A DNA stretch of 64,000 bases from Clostridiales bacterium FE2011 (lineage in GTDB: Bacteria; Bacillota; Clostridia; Christensenellales; Aristaeellaceae). Positions 42,935 to 51,296 of the stretch are shown in pieces. The stretch spans positions 620,001 through 684,000 of the forward strand of contig CP069418.1 of the NCBI GenBank assembly GCA_017569305.1, read 5' to 3'. Position 1 is the stretch's first letter; the number at the start of each line of letters is the position of its first letter. Under the pieces are notes generated by a model, which saw only the letters and a program-made list of their open reading frames with translations, was not told the DNA's origin and searched no databases. The position numbers were made by a program, and so were the translations under genes.

Positions 42935-43092
42935 AGTATACCGTCACATACATGCTTGAAGGCGCTGTCGATATTGAAGCCGATAGCGAGGAAGAAGCCC
43001 GCGAACGTTTCGAGGAAATGGATGAAAGCGAAAAAGCAGGTAACACATTCTGTGGTGCCTGGCAGATTGACGATGTGCGTATAGCGCACTGA
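42931..43092 (+). CDS. DpnD/PcfM-like small protein
   Basis: A 53-residue protein: a first strand MKYTVTYMLEGAVDIEA, then SEEEARERFEEM and a final WQIDDVRIAH. This is the pattern of the DpnD/PcfM family carried by conjugative and restriction loci, of unknown function. It overlaps the previous gene in ATGA and has AAGGAGGTGA ahead of its ATG. Confidence 0.6.
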   Translation: MKYTVTYMLEGAVDIEADSEEEARERFEEMDESEKAGNTFCGAWQIDDVRIAH

Positions 43093-43149
43093 TTGCCGAA
43101 CTAACAATATCCCGCCCCGGAGGTTACGAGGGCAGAAAGGAGAAACACC

Positions 43150-43332
43150 ATGCAGTACACAGCCAACACCACACGCCCTATCGACCGCCGGATCGCCTTC
43201 CAACGCAAGATGGAAAAGGCCGCCGAGTGGTCACGTAAACCCATGACAGCCCGCGCCGAGTGCGCCTTCGCTGCCGCAGCAGGAACAATCACGTTCCTGC
43301 TGTTTGTTATTGCTTCCGGCATCCTGTTCTGA
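43150..43332 (+). CDS. Small single-span membrane protein
   Basis: A 60-residue protein with a basic N-terminal half and one C-terminal membrane helix (ITFLLFVIASGILF). The N-terminus MQYTANTTRP resembles the recurrent starts of this operon. GAAAGGAGAA precedes it. Confidence 0.6.
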   Translation: MQYTANTTRPIDRRIAFQRKMEKAAEWSRKPMTARAECAFAAAAGTITFLLFVIASGILF

Positions 43333-43348
43333 AAGGAGGACAAACGCA

Positions 43349-43567
43349 ATGCTTAATGACACAAACCGCATCAGGCCCGGTGACAAGATCCGCGCCCTGG
43401 GTTATACCTTTACCGTTGCCAAGATCCTTACGCAGGATTATTATGGCGACCGTGAGAATGCCGGCAGCTCCGATTGCTGGGGCTATGACATTGAATTCAA
43501 GGATCCTGATGGCCGCTATCATCATTGGAAACAAAACGAAGATAACGGTGTTCTTATACGGGCATAA
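43349..43567 (+). CDS. Small SH3-like protein of unknown function
   Basis: A 72-residue beta-rich protein (IRPGDKIRALGYTFTVAKIL, then GYDIEFKDPDGRYHHW). The layout suggests a small beta barrel, but the family is not recognised. AAAGGAGG precedes ATG 43349. It is the last gene before a terminator. Confidence 0.6.
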   Translation: MLNDTNRIRPGDKIRALGYTFTVAKILTQDYYGDRENAGSSDCWGYDIEFKDPDGRYHHWKQNEDNGVLIRA

Positions 43568-43613
43568 CCCGCAAACGCCGCGAAACCATTTCATGTGTGT
43601 ATAAAATAGACTT

Positions 43614-43645
43614 GCCGCTCGTTTGGTGGACGAGCGGCATTTTTG
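43614..43645 (+). terminator. Intrinsic terminator of the accessory operon
   Basis: A GCCGCTCGT/ACGAGCGGC stem (9 bp, 7-base loop) is followed by ATTTTTG. It closes the 36.1-43.6 kb operon. Confidence 0.85.
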
Positions 43646-43822
43646 TTTTCTATGGCATCAGTGTCAGGCAACTTTCTTCGGACGACTGAAAAACTAGATC
43701 CCGCAAAATATAGGATGACATCCATTAGTTGAGCCTCGATCATAAATCAATGTGTCCAAGAATCTTGATATATCAATAATTGATATCTAATCCTTTTAGG
43801 CCAAGACTTGCTCCTATGCATA

Positions 43823-44905
43823 TTAGTCTTTGGCCAATTTTTCCAATGTTTTCAAATCCATAAAAACTAATTCCACGCTAGAAGAGCCATTATACTCTTG
43901 GAACAACATCTTATATTTTTCTGTTTCCTGTGTTGATATTTCATTATCTGTTACAATCAATAATATGTATCTTTGAGTACGATTGGTAGTCTTTTTGTAA
44001 TCCTCAATAGTCCTACGTGTTCTTTCCGCAAATAGTCGTAAACGTTGTGGAATTTTATGGCTGTCTTTGAAATACATTACTTGTCCAACTAGATCGACAT
44101 CATTATCCTTTGATAGTCCAATAATATCATAATCGAGATTATTAATTCGCATATCGCGTTGAATAGGTGCATAATATGATGCATACATCTTTTTCAAGTA
44201 TGCATAGAACAAATCTTCAACATGTGCATAGGTACTATAATTTGCTGCGCCACTTATTTTCTGATAAAACTCTTTGAGTGGATCTGTAATTGGGTTCTTT
44301 TTATCGTCCTGCTCTTTTTCCTCCCTTTCTGCACTTTTTCCTGATTCATCTATATCAGTATATGGTTTATCCGGGTTGATAGCTGAGGAAGAAGAACTAT
44401 CTGGCGTCTGATCAGGATCAGACCCATGCTTTTCTTCTGCGTCTTCATTATGATCATTGTCATTCTTGGAATTCTCGTTTTTCTCCGAATTCGGTTCTAG
44501 AATTGTTACTTCAACTTTATTGCGTATCTTTTCTTCTTTCTCCTGATTTGTCATTTGCTGGAATTTAGACTCAAGTTTCGCCTTTTTTACTTCCTCGTCA
44601 AGCTTTTCATCCAGTTTCTTCTGTGTTTTTCTCCACCATATTAATCCAAATCCTAACGCAACAATTCCTAATAACATTGGTACAATAAGCACCCATGACG
44701 GTAATTTGAGAATTGTGTCTGAAAGATAATCTTTCAGCGAAAGGACATTCTTAGAGGTCTCAGAGAGAAGATTATAATCCTCCTGACTAATAAGTACAGG
44801 CTCTGCGTTATATAGAAAAACAAATGCAACAATTGGGAAAACAATGAGAATAATACCTAAAGAAACGAGGAATTTATATAAACTATCATATACTAAATTC
44901 TTCAT
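43823..44905 (-). CDS. Membrane-anchored protein with nuclease-like C-terminus
   Basis: About 360 residues. Two membrane helices lie at about 12-35 and 68-90, followed by a charged coiled coil (KKLDEKLDEEVKKAKLESKF), a Ser/Asp/Glu-rich disordered linker, and a C-terminal 150-residue domain. That domain (VEDLFYAYLKKM, LDYDIIGLSKDNDVDLVGQV, then a strand YILLIVTDNE) has the look of a restriction-endonuclease-like fold, but a complete D-ExK set is not clear. ATG 44905 is chosen; TTG 44926 is an alternative. It is divergent from the DUF4062 gene and AT-rich. Confidence 0.65.
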   Translation of the reverse strand: MKNLVYDSLYKFLVSLGIILIVFPIVAFVFLYNAEPVLISQEDYNLLSETSKNVLSLKDYLSDTILKLPSWVLIVPMLLGIVALGFGLIWWRKTQKKLDEKLDEEVKKAKLESKFQQMTNQEKEEKIRNKVEVTILEPNSEKNENSKNDNDHNEDAEEKHGSDPDQTPDSSSSSAINPDKPYTDIDESGKSAEREEKEQDDKKNPITDPLKEFYQKISGAANYSTYAHVEDLFYAYLKKMYASYYAPIQRDMRINNLDYDIIGLSKDNDVDLVGQVMYFKDSHKIPQRLRLFAERTRRTIEDYKKTTNRTQRYILLIVTDNEISTQETEKYKMLFQEYNGSSSVELVFMDLKTLEKLAKD

Positions 44906-45326
44906 GGCTATTATTCTCACTTTCAACGATTACTTATCAGTATTATTATGCCATCATTTTTGCAAGCTGTTTGCTTTTTTTTCGTTTTCATATGGTTTTG
45001 CATTGTTTAGTTGTAGAAAACTTCAAAAAAAGAAGGGGCAACTCCGCATAGGAACGCGCCTCTTCCGCACTTTGTCATAATTGGGGGTTGTGTTAAACTG
45101 TCGTTTGATTTTTTGCTTCCTATTATATACGATGAGAAAGCACCTTGCTTAGTTCGCTACGTTTAACCATGGCTTATTATGTCAAGCTCAGTCCATGCAT
45201 CAATAAATACACTTACTATTTCACTCCAATTAAACAAGTTGACTCACAATAATATATATGCTATTTTATCAAAGTTAGAATCTGCGTTTCATATACTCAT
45301 TCAAATACATATTGAGGGGTTGCTTT
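44906..45326. other. AT-rich divergent gap of the putative defence pair
   Basis: This gap separates the nuclease-like gene from the DUF4062 gene. It contains a minus-strand hairpin terminator that belongs to neither gene (45025-45065) and therefore probably a small leftward transcript. No protein-coding gene is convincing. Confidence 0.55.
45025..45115 (-). ncRNA. Candidate small RNA in the divergent gap
   Basis: On the minus strand a TATAAT (45127-45122) is followed by about 60 A/C-rich bases and a GAAGAGGC/GCCCCTTC hairpin with a run of seven T. That would give an RNA of about 90 nt. The -35 region is poor. The terminator faces away from the DUF4062 gene and stands well upstream of the leftward gene, so it needs a transcript of its own. 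Confidence 0.45.
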
Positions 45327-46520
45327 ATGGAAATAAAGTATCAGGTCTTTATATCATCAACTTATGATGATCTTCGGGAAGAGCGCAATAAAGTCCAGGA
45401 TGCAATCCTCTCTATGCATCACTTCCCTGTAGGCATGGAATTATTTGGTGCTGCCAACGAGGAACAATGGGAAATAATCAAGGAAACAATTGACACATCT
45501 GATTATTATGTTCTTATTGTTGGTCATCGTTATGGCACGGTAATTGAAGATGGTCCCGATGCCGGTATCAGTTATACAGAAAAAGAATTCAAATATGCAA
45601 AAGAGAAAGGAATTCCCATCCTTGCCCTCTTAATTGATAAGAGCGTACCCGTTTTACCTGATTATGTTGAGAAAACGCACACCAGGGCGTTTGATAAGTT
45701 TAAATCAGCCGTCAAAAAAGGACGAAACGTTGATTGGTGGAAGAATCCAGACGATCTCGCACAGAAAGTTACAGCTGCTCTATACAAACAAATTGAAAGA
45801 ACACCTCGCCCCGGTTGGATCCGAGCAGATTCCACAAGTTCCAAGAACACTCCTCAATATTTCAATATAATCAGCGGAGAAAACCAACGTTTACATGACA
45901 GAAACGCAGAATTGGAAAAATCAAACGCAAGATATTATGACAATTATGCGGAATTAAAAAAGAAATATGAGGTATTATTATCATCACATAAAGATTTAGA
46001 AAATAGGTATGAAACTCTATATGCTGACTTAGAAGAAAGCAAATCGCGCAATAGAAAAGAGCCCACGAAACCTTCCACATCTTCTAACTCAGACGAGTCC
46101 TCCGCATCTACAACGGCAAACACATACTATCCTTCAGCTAAGCGCGATCCTTCTATGCAATCGGACCCTCTCGAGTATTATCCTCACATGAATCCCCGAC
46201 ATAATGCTGTTCCTAATGTCATAAAACCTTCACTTTCTCATCTGCTTGACAATGCATTGGAAGCATTATCAGATTACAAAATGCTTCTAGAAAAAAGATA
46301 CTGTCCCAACTTTAAACTTGTGGAGGCAAAGAATCAATTTAATCTTACGATGAAAGCTCTCGATGAACGGGATTTATCTGATACGGATTATAAACATCTA
46401 ATGCTTCATTACAATAGTTTTCAATCAGCTTCTAATATGTATAAAACACCCTTGATCATCATTGGAGCGTTGGAGCAAATACAGGATTGTCTACAATCGC
46501 TGCGAAAGAAATACCGTTAA
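45327..46520 (+). CDS. DUF4062 protein with coiled coil
   Basis: A 397-residue protein. Residues 4-90 are a DUF4062 domain, related to TIR/nucleoside-binding folds (YQVFISSTYDDLREERNKVQ, MELFGAANEEQW, DYYVLIVGHRYGTV). Residues 185-245 are a long coiled coil, 250-300 a Ser/Thr/Pro-rich linker, and 315-397 a helical C-terminus. DUF4062 is often found at the N-terminus of defence sensors and STAND ATPases; here no NTPase follows, so an oligomerising coiled coil may replace it. GAGGGG precedes ATG 45327. Confidence 0.8.
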   Translation: MEIKYQVFISSTYDDLREERNKVQDAILSMHHFPVGMELFGAANEEQWEIIKETIDTSDYYVLIVGHRYGTVIEDGPDAGISYTEKEFKYAKEKGIPILALLIDKSVPVLPDYVEKTHTRAFDKFKSAVKKGRNVDWWKNPDDLAQKVTAALYKQIERTPRPGWIRADSTSSKNTPQYFNIISGENQRLHDRNAELEKSNARYYDNYAELKKKYEVLLSSHKDLENRYETLYADLEESKSRNRKEPTKPSTSSNSDESSASTTANTYYPSAKRDPSMQSDPLEYYPHMNPRHNAVPNVIKPSLSHLLDNALEALSDYKMLLEKRYCPNFKLVEAKNQFNLTMKALDERDLSDTDYKHLMLHYNSFQSASNMYKTPLIIIGALEQIQDCLQSLRKKYR

Positions 46521-46601
46521 GTTTTATGCTACAGCACAATGACAGTTTGTTTTAATACCTATCATTGTTTCATGTATTTATTTGGCATATTCACTTGTTT
46601 T

Positions 46602-47213
46602 TCATTTTTCCCTCACTCTCTTCCCCGCCAGCATATTAAACTTCATCAAACTCTCGTCAATATTCTCCTGCACCACGCCTATATACACCAGCGTTTCCCG
46701 CTGGTAACTGTGACACAATATCCGCTGTAAACTCACCACATCGCCGGTCATCTTGTAGTAGTGGTATCCGAAAGTCTTCCGCAGCGTATGGCAGCCGATC
46801 CTGTCCTGGATCCCCGCCTCCCGCGCAATGGCGTTGATGATCTGATAGCACCGCTGCCGCGTGATCGGCCTTCTTTTATGCGTAATGGTATCCTGCTGGC
46901 GGCTTTGGAAGATATATTCGTCGCTCTTCCGTCCGGCCAGCAGCCGGTTGATCTCTCTCCGTGCCGGCGGGTTGATCAGGATCCGTGCCTCTTTCCCGGT
47001 CTTTTTTGCCTTCATCTGCGCATAGTCTTTCCCTCGCAGATCCTCCACCTTAAACCGCCGGAAATCGCTCACCCGCAGGCTGGTATTAAAGCCGATCAGC
47101 AGGATCAGTTCCCAGCTGACCTCGCCGGTCTTCCGGGTCTTGTCGTGCCTCCGCGCTATTTCATAGCACTTGTTGAGTACGTCCAGGTCGCGTATAGGCT
47201 GTACTGTTTCCAT
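46602..47213 (-). CDS. Tyrosine recombinase (phage integrase), catalytic domain only
   Basis: A 203-residue protein with the full catalytic set: R47 (SLRVSD), lysine strand KAKKTGK near 71, H142-x-x-R145 (HTLRKTFG), H168 and Y177 (HSYQRETLVY). It lacks the N-terminal SAM-like and arm-binding domains of classical integrases. ATG 47213 has GGAGGG ahead. It lies at the left end of the prophage, in the same direction as lysis and tail genes, and probably marks the attachment-site end. Confidence 0.88.
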   Translation of the reverse strand: METVQPIRDLDVLNKCYEIARRHDKTRKTGEVSWELILLIGFNTSLRVSDFRRFKVEDLRGKDYAQMKAKKTGKEARILINPPARREINRLLAGRKSDEYIFQSRQQDTITHKRRPITRQRCYQIINAIAREAGIQDRIGCHTLRKTFGYHYYKMTGDVVSLQRILCHSYQRETLVYIGVVQENIDESLMKFNMLAGKRVREK

Positions 47214-47266
47214 TGTGTTTTCACCCTCCATTATTATGTCAATTACATATGGCAGAAAAAAAGAAA

Positions 47267-47307
47267 GCCCCGTGATGGTTGCCATGCGTTTCCGCACATC
47301 ACGGGGC
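47267..47307 (-). terminator. Hairpin terminator upstream of integrase
   Basis: An 11-bp stem GCCCCGTGATG and its complement, 19 bases apart, is followed on the minus strand by TTTCTTTTTTT. It would stop late-operon readthrough before the integrase gene. Confidence 0.8.
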
Positions 47308-47346
47308 ATATATGTTGAAAAATAGCCCGCCTTGAACCTCCGCGCA

Positions 47347-47383
47347 GTAGAAAAACCCGCATGCGTCCCTGTCGTCACATGCG
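47347..47383 (-). terminator. Second late-operon terminator
   Basis: CCCGCATG/CATGCGGG arms are followed on the minus strand by GTTTTTC. It stands about 80 bases after the holin-like gene. Confidence 0.7.
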
Positions 47384-47466
47384 GGCAAAAGCCTCCGCTT
47401 CAGCAGGCGGGCAGGCCGCCTGTCCGGTGCCGCCGCCCTGGCCTTATAGGCCGGATAATGTCTGTA

Positions 47467-47856
47467 TTATTTGTTTTCCAGCTTGGAAATCGCCACTTCA
47501 TACCCGCCCATGGCCGCCAGCGCGACAATGACCGAATTAACAGCTGTCAGCAGTCCGCTCTGGATCGTCAGTCCGGCGGTAAACAGCGTGGCAAGCAGGC
47601 TGATCACCAGGGCGATAATGTAAACCACAATGCGTGTCGGAATTTTCCATATCCGATCCAGTGGCAGCTTGAGCAGCTGCACAATGAGCATGGTTGCCAG
47701 GGTTGCTCCGGCGATGGTTGCCAGGTAATCCCAGCTGAAAGGTTCTGCAGGAAGCGCGCCGCCAGCTACGGCGGTATATTCCTCCGCCACCGCCGCCGCA
47801 CAAAATAACATGGTCATCGTCATGATCAGCATAAGGCAAAAATAGATCTTCTTCAT
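47467..47856 (-). CDS. Holin-like phage membrane protein
   Basis: A 129-residue protein with a signal-like first helix (residues 4-24), then membrane segments at about 45-62, 75-95 and 98-120. It lies last in the lysis group beside the lysin, the place and topology of a holin. No family signature is certain. Confidence 0.65.
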   Translation of the reverse strand: MKKIYFCLMLIMTMTMLFCAAAVAEEYTAVAGGALPAEPFSWDYLATIAGATLATMLIVQLLKLPLDRIWKIPTRIVVYIIALVISLLATLFTAGLTIQSGLLTAVNSVIVALAAMGGYEVAISKLENK

Positions 47857-48437
47857 TGTTCATTCCTCCTGTTTTTATTGTTTGAATTGTTCTGCATCGG
47901 GGCAATCGGTCGCTCCGTGAGGTAGTTGTTCAGTTCCTCCGTCGCGCTGTCCAGTTCATCTGCATTCCCGTTGTGCCGCTGATGATTAAGGGTTGCAATT
48001 GTCCCCCGTGCCAGGCAGGTAAACCCCCGCTGCATGTCCCTGATATTGTTGTCAACACTTTCGAGAGTCGATTCAATGCGTTCCAGCGCTTTCTCATGTT
48101 CCGCGCTCTGCTTTTCGGCATTCTCGATGTGGCGTTTGTCGTTGTCCAGCTTCCGGTCAATCTCGGCAAACTTGTCCTTCATCGTGGCCGTCATGCTGTC
48201 CGTCACCTTCTGGCTGATATCCTCCGCCAGGGCCGACACCTTTTCCTGGAAAACGCTCTCCGCGATGGCCCGCATTTCATCCTGTTTGCGCTTCTTCTCG
48301 TCACGGTTGATCTGTACCACCTTCCACACCGTCGCGATGGCCGCGCACAGAACAACGACTACAATCGCCGTTACCCACAGCATCCACGGAGCGACCCCCT
48401 GATATGTCAACTCCTTTACCTGTTCCATTTCCATCAC
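47853..48437 (-). CDS. Phage coiled-coil membrane protein, lysis module
   Basis: A 194-residue protein with one membrane helix (residues 18-42, MLWVTAIVVVVLCAAIATVW) followed by a long charged helix or coiled coil (45-135). It overlaps both neighbours by 4 bases. It may be a spanin-like or holin-accessory protein; Gram-positive phages often have such a protein near the lysin. Confidence 0.6.
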   Translation of the reverse strand: MMEMEQVKELTYQGVAPWMLWVTAIVVVVLCAAIATVWKVVQINRDEKKRKQDEMRAIAESVFQEKVSALAEDISQKVTDSMTATMKDKFAEIDRKLDNDKRHIENAEKQSAEHEKALERIESTLESVDNNIRDMQRGFTCLARGTIATLNHQRHNGNADELDSATEELNNYLTERPIAPMQNNSNNKNRRNEQ

Positions 48438-49408
48438 CCCCTCCCGACCTTGTTCACGATTTCGCGAACAAGTTTATCCAGCACCGGGAGCATCGCTGCC
48501 GCGGCAGCTTCCGTCATGGTCAGCGTAATGGAGATTGTCTTGTTGTCCCATTCCGTTTCGCTGATCGCCGCCGGAGCATCGCCGTTATCCGGATTGGAAG
48601 GCGCGTCATCCGCAACATTCACGAATTCGCCCTTCACGAATCCCGTCACGGTACGGTTGCCTTTCTGGTAGCTGATCTTGCACCAGTCTCCGCTTTCCGC
48701 CAGCACCGTTACCCGTGTTCCCTGGTTCAGCTTGTCCTGAAGGCCGCCGTCAGCCACTTTGCGGATATTGATCGGGCTATTGGTTTTTCCGCCTTCCAGA
48801 ATCGCTTCATACATGCCTGTCACCTCCTGTGTTTCGTTTTTATTTCCGGTCGAGGCATTCTCGCCGGTGATCTCCGCCAGCTGGCGGTCAATCGCTTCTC
48901 CGTAGGTAAATTTGCTGTACAGGCCAACCTTGTTCCACCCACCGTTTATGCTCTTCCCGGCAAACTTGCTGGTGGTCACATGTTCCCGTACGCTGCTGCT
49001 GTGTATAGCGCCGTCACCGTAGTTCCATTTCTCCGGCGAATTCGCTCCGGCGTCCCTGGCCCGCTGTACCATGTCATCCCCGCTGCGGTCTGTGTTGATC
49101 CCGATGTGTTTTGCATTCCCCAGGCCGTCATGGTACCCGCGCTGTTCCTCACCCTTGTCAAAAGCGTGAATAAAAAGCAGCGCACCTTTCGGTATGCTGC
49201 CGAACACCTTCTTGCATTCTTCCGGACTTCCGACCCATCCGTTTTTCATCACTTCACGGTACCAGGCGTTACTGCCCTTCAGATCCATCATCAGACCCAC
49301 ATCGCGCATGGAATTCTCTACAAACGCCTGGCAATCCATTTCCGAGTATTTTCTGCCCAGGTATTTATCCCCGGCCAGGCTCAGTGCCTCCGCGCTGTAT
49401 TTGCCCAT
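48434..49408 (-). CDS. Phage endolysin: NlpC/P60-like plus SH3b
   Basis: A 324-residue protein. Residues 5-130 are a cysteine peptidase of NlpC/P60 or CHAP type (C26 in MDCQAFV, H101 in KHIGIN). Residues 195-265 are a bacterial SH3 domain (INIRKVADGG, VTVLAESGDWCKISY). The last 50 residues form a helical tail, possibly for multimerisation. It cleaves peptidoglycan stem peptides at the end of the lytic cycle. Confidence 0.85.
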   Translation of the reverse strand: MGKYSAEALSLAGDKYLGRKYSEMDCQAFVENSMRDVGLMMDLKGSNAWYREVMKNGWVGSPEECKKVFGSIPKGALLFIHAFDKGEEQRGYHDGLGNAKHIGINTDRSGDDMVQRARDAGANSPEKWNYGDGAIHSSSVREHVTTSKFAGKSINGGWNKVGLYSKFTYGEAIDRQLAEITGENASTGNKNETQEVTGMYEAILEGGKTNSPINIRKVADGGLQDKLNQGTRVTVLAESGDWCKISYQKGNRTVTGFVKGEFVNVADDAPSNPDNGDAPAAISETEWDNKTISITLTMTEAAAAAMLPVLDKLVREIVNKVGRG

Positions 49409-49428
49409 TGAAACACCTCCTTAGCATG

Positions 49429-49454
49429 AAAAAACGCCAGATCGAAACCTGACG
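49429..49454 (-). terminator. Internal late-operon terminator
   Basis: A CGTCAG/CTGGCG stem with one wobble pair is followed on the minus strand by TTTTTT, between the tail-fibre gene and the lysin. Confidence 0.6.
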
Positions 49455-49482
49455 TCCTTTGATTATTTATCTGTCCCTGAAA

Positions 49483-50550
49483 TCAGTACCATCGCACCAG
49501 CCGGACCTTTATATTCGGGTACGGCGATCCTTGTAAAGTTTTCATGGATTCATTGGAAAATTCAGCAATAGATACGCCCCCCAAAAGAAGCAAAGGCTTT
49601 GAAGAAGAATAATAGTACCTGGCATAAAAACACACCGGCAGCCTGGGAATCTGGATATCCCATGCCTGCGTCTCCGGGTTATAGCCCTTCCTTTTGCTAT
49701 AGTTCCTACTTTGAACATTCATCAACACGTTCAATTCATCCCTGGAAGGAAGGAACCATTTGCCCTTGGTCACCGGGCCTTTCATCTCATTGATATATTT
49801 CCATATGGCCCGATAGCCGTTTGCACCGCCCCCTAGCAGGTCATCACTCCGTGCCGCCTCTATGCATCGTTCTGTGTTGTTTTCCCCTTCCCCAAAGCCC
49901 ACAGCTCCATAGCACGAAGCCAATGCGTTACTATTTCCCTCTTCTGCCCACAAAAGACTGTTTGCGGTCTCTCCTATGTCGTCATCACTCACCACCAGAA
50001 ACCGGCCTGGTGTACTGCTATCGGGCCTGTCATACACCACCAGTCCCGTCGCGGGATCCACATGATAATCCTCATCATCGGGTTCAATCCTCGGTTCCAC
50101 CGTCACATCGCCCTGGAAACCCAGCCGGTAATCAAAGAAGATCGTCCCTCCGCCTTCCACCCTACGGCCGATATACCCGTAAGGCGCGACCTTGTCCGGA
50201 TGCAGCTGTAAATCCAGTTTGTCCGCCTGTTCCCTTTCAATTGCCAGAGCCAGCATTTCTTCAATCGTCGCCGGTGTCCACTCCGCCTGGTTCCACCCGC
50301 TGACAACATAATTGTCCCCCGGCGCGTCCGCCCCGCTGTAGCGGTACAACACGTCCTCATGCATCCGGAAATCGTCCCGGCGGATGTGCTCCCCTGGTTC
50401 AAACTCCTTCGCCAGAGAGCCTGCGTGTGCGTGCAGCACCCGGTCGATTATCTGCATATCCCTGTTCAGGCTGTGCTCAGCCTGAACAATGCGCATCTTC
50501 TCTCTGTCATTTTCATATTGTGTCAGGCCGTAATGCGTCGTTCCCGTCAT
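49483..50550 (-). CDS. Phage tail fibre/receptor-binding protein
   Basis: A 355-residue protein. The N-terminal 60 residues are helical (HYGLTQYENDREKMRIVQAE). The last 110 residues (GKWFLPSRDELNVLM, ...YYYSSSKP..., ending VRLVRWY) follow the DUF1566/C-type-lectin-like pattern used in receptor-binding and hypervariable proteins. It is last in the tail module. ATG 50550 overlaps the previous stop in ATGA and has GGAGG ahead. Confidence 0.7.
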   Translation of the reverse strand: MTGTTHYGLTQYENDREKMRIVQAEHSLNRDMQIIDRVLHAHAGSLAKEFEPGEHIRRDDFRMHEDVLYRYSGADAPGDNYVVSGWNQAEWTPATIEEMLALAIEREQADKLDLQLHPDKVAPYGYIGRRVEGGGTIFFDYRLGFQGDVTVEPRIEPDDEDYHVDPATGLVVYDRPDSSTPGRFLVVSDDDIGETANSLLWAEEGNSNALASCYGAVGFGEGENNTERCIEAARSDDLLGGGANGYRAIWKYINEMKGPVTKGKWFLPSRDELNVLMNVQSRNYSKRKGYNPETQAWDIQIPRLPVCFYARYYYSSSKPLLLLGGVSIAEFSNESMKTLQGSPYPNIKVRLVRWY

Positions 50551-51296
50551 TCTGTCCTCACCTCCCAATCTACCGTCACAAAGTCGCGCCCTATGTCGTA
50601 ATAGGTGTATAGGCATTCATTCCATGCCAGGTGTATGTACCCGCTTGATCTGTATTGGTCATCCCCCGGAGCATTCATCCGGATCTCCTCAATCTCGATG
50701 CTGCTGTTCTGGAAATAATATTTGACCGTATTGTTCACATCATCAAGGTCAAGCGTTCCTCCAAACGGTACCTCATCAAGTTTCAGCCGTATCCGGTGCT
50801 GTATTTCCGCTGCAAGCCGTGCCCTTTCCGCAGTTGTTTTTTCTCCCCGCAAAACAGCTTTTACTTGCGCAAAAACCCATCTCTCCGCGTTCGCCGGTCG
50901 CGAAAACCTGACAGTAACATCCTTCTCGCCGTCCCAGATCGTTTGCTTGATATCGCCTACTGTCGGAACTCCCGGCGCCTTGTTGTCAATAATCGCCCGG
51001 GCAATGGAGCTTTCATCCCCGCCCTTCACAAAGATCGCCAGGCTGTGTGCCGGTACCCCGTGTGTGTCTTCCCAGTCCTTTTCATTGGCATAGGCATAGA
51101 CTTTCCTTACACCGCGGATATGATGCACGGCAGATTCCAGTCTGCCCGCGTAATTGAAGGGAACATCATAAAACGCGTTGAAAAAGTCATCCGGCCACAC
51201 CAGATCATCTATCAGCCCCAGTTGTCCCCTGATCGTCTCTGCCAGTCGGCACATGTCCTCCGTCTTTACCAGGTAATACCTCGGCTGTTCGTCCAT
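50547..51296 (-). CDS. Phage baseplate/tail protein
   Basis: A 249-residue protein. The segment GVPAHSLAIFVKGGDESSIA, then KAPGVPTVGD, resembles the C-terminal part of baseplate J-like proteins, whereas the usual J core is absent. It lies between the collar-fibre and the receptor-binding genes, with 1-4-base overlaps. It is likely a baseplate-to-fibre connector. Confidence 0.65.
   Translation of the reverse strand: MDEQPRYYLVKTEDMCRLAETIRGQLGLIDDLVWPDDFFNAFYDVPFNYAGRLESAVHHIRGVRKVYAYANEKDWEDTHGVPAHSLAIFVKGGDESSIARAIIDNKAPGVPTVGDIKQTIWDGEKDVTVRFSRPANAERWVFAQVKAVLRGEKTTAERARLAAEIQHRIRLKLDEVPFGGTLDLDDVNNTVKYYFQNSSIEIEEIRMNAPGDDQYRSSGYIHLAWNECLYTYYDIGRDFVTVDWEVRTE

Noticed and set aside
36116..43567. 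Conjugative transfer module
   Set aside because: RadC, BRCT and DpnD/PcfM-like genes are typical of mobile elements, but I see no relaxase, coupling protein or type IV secretion gene here.
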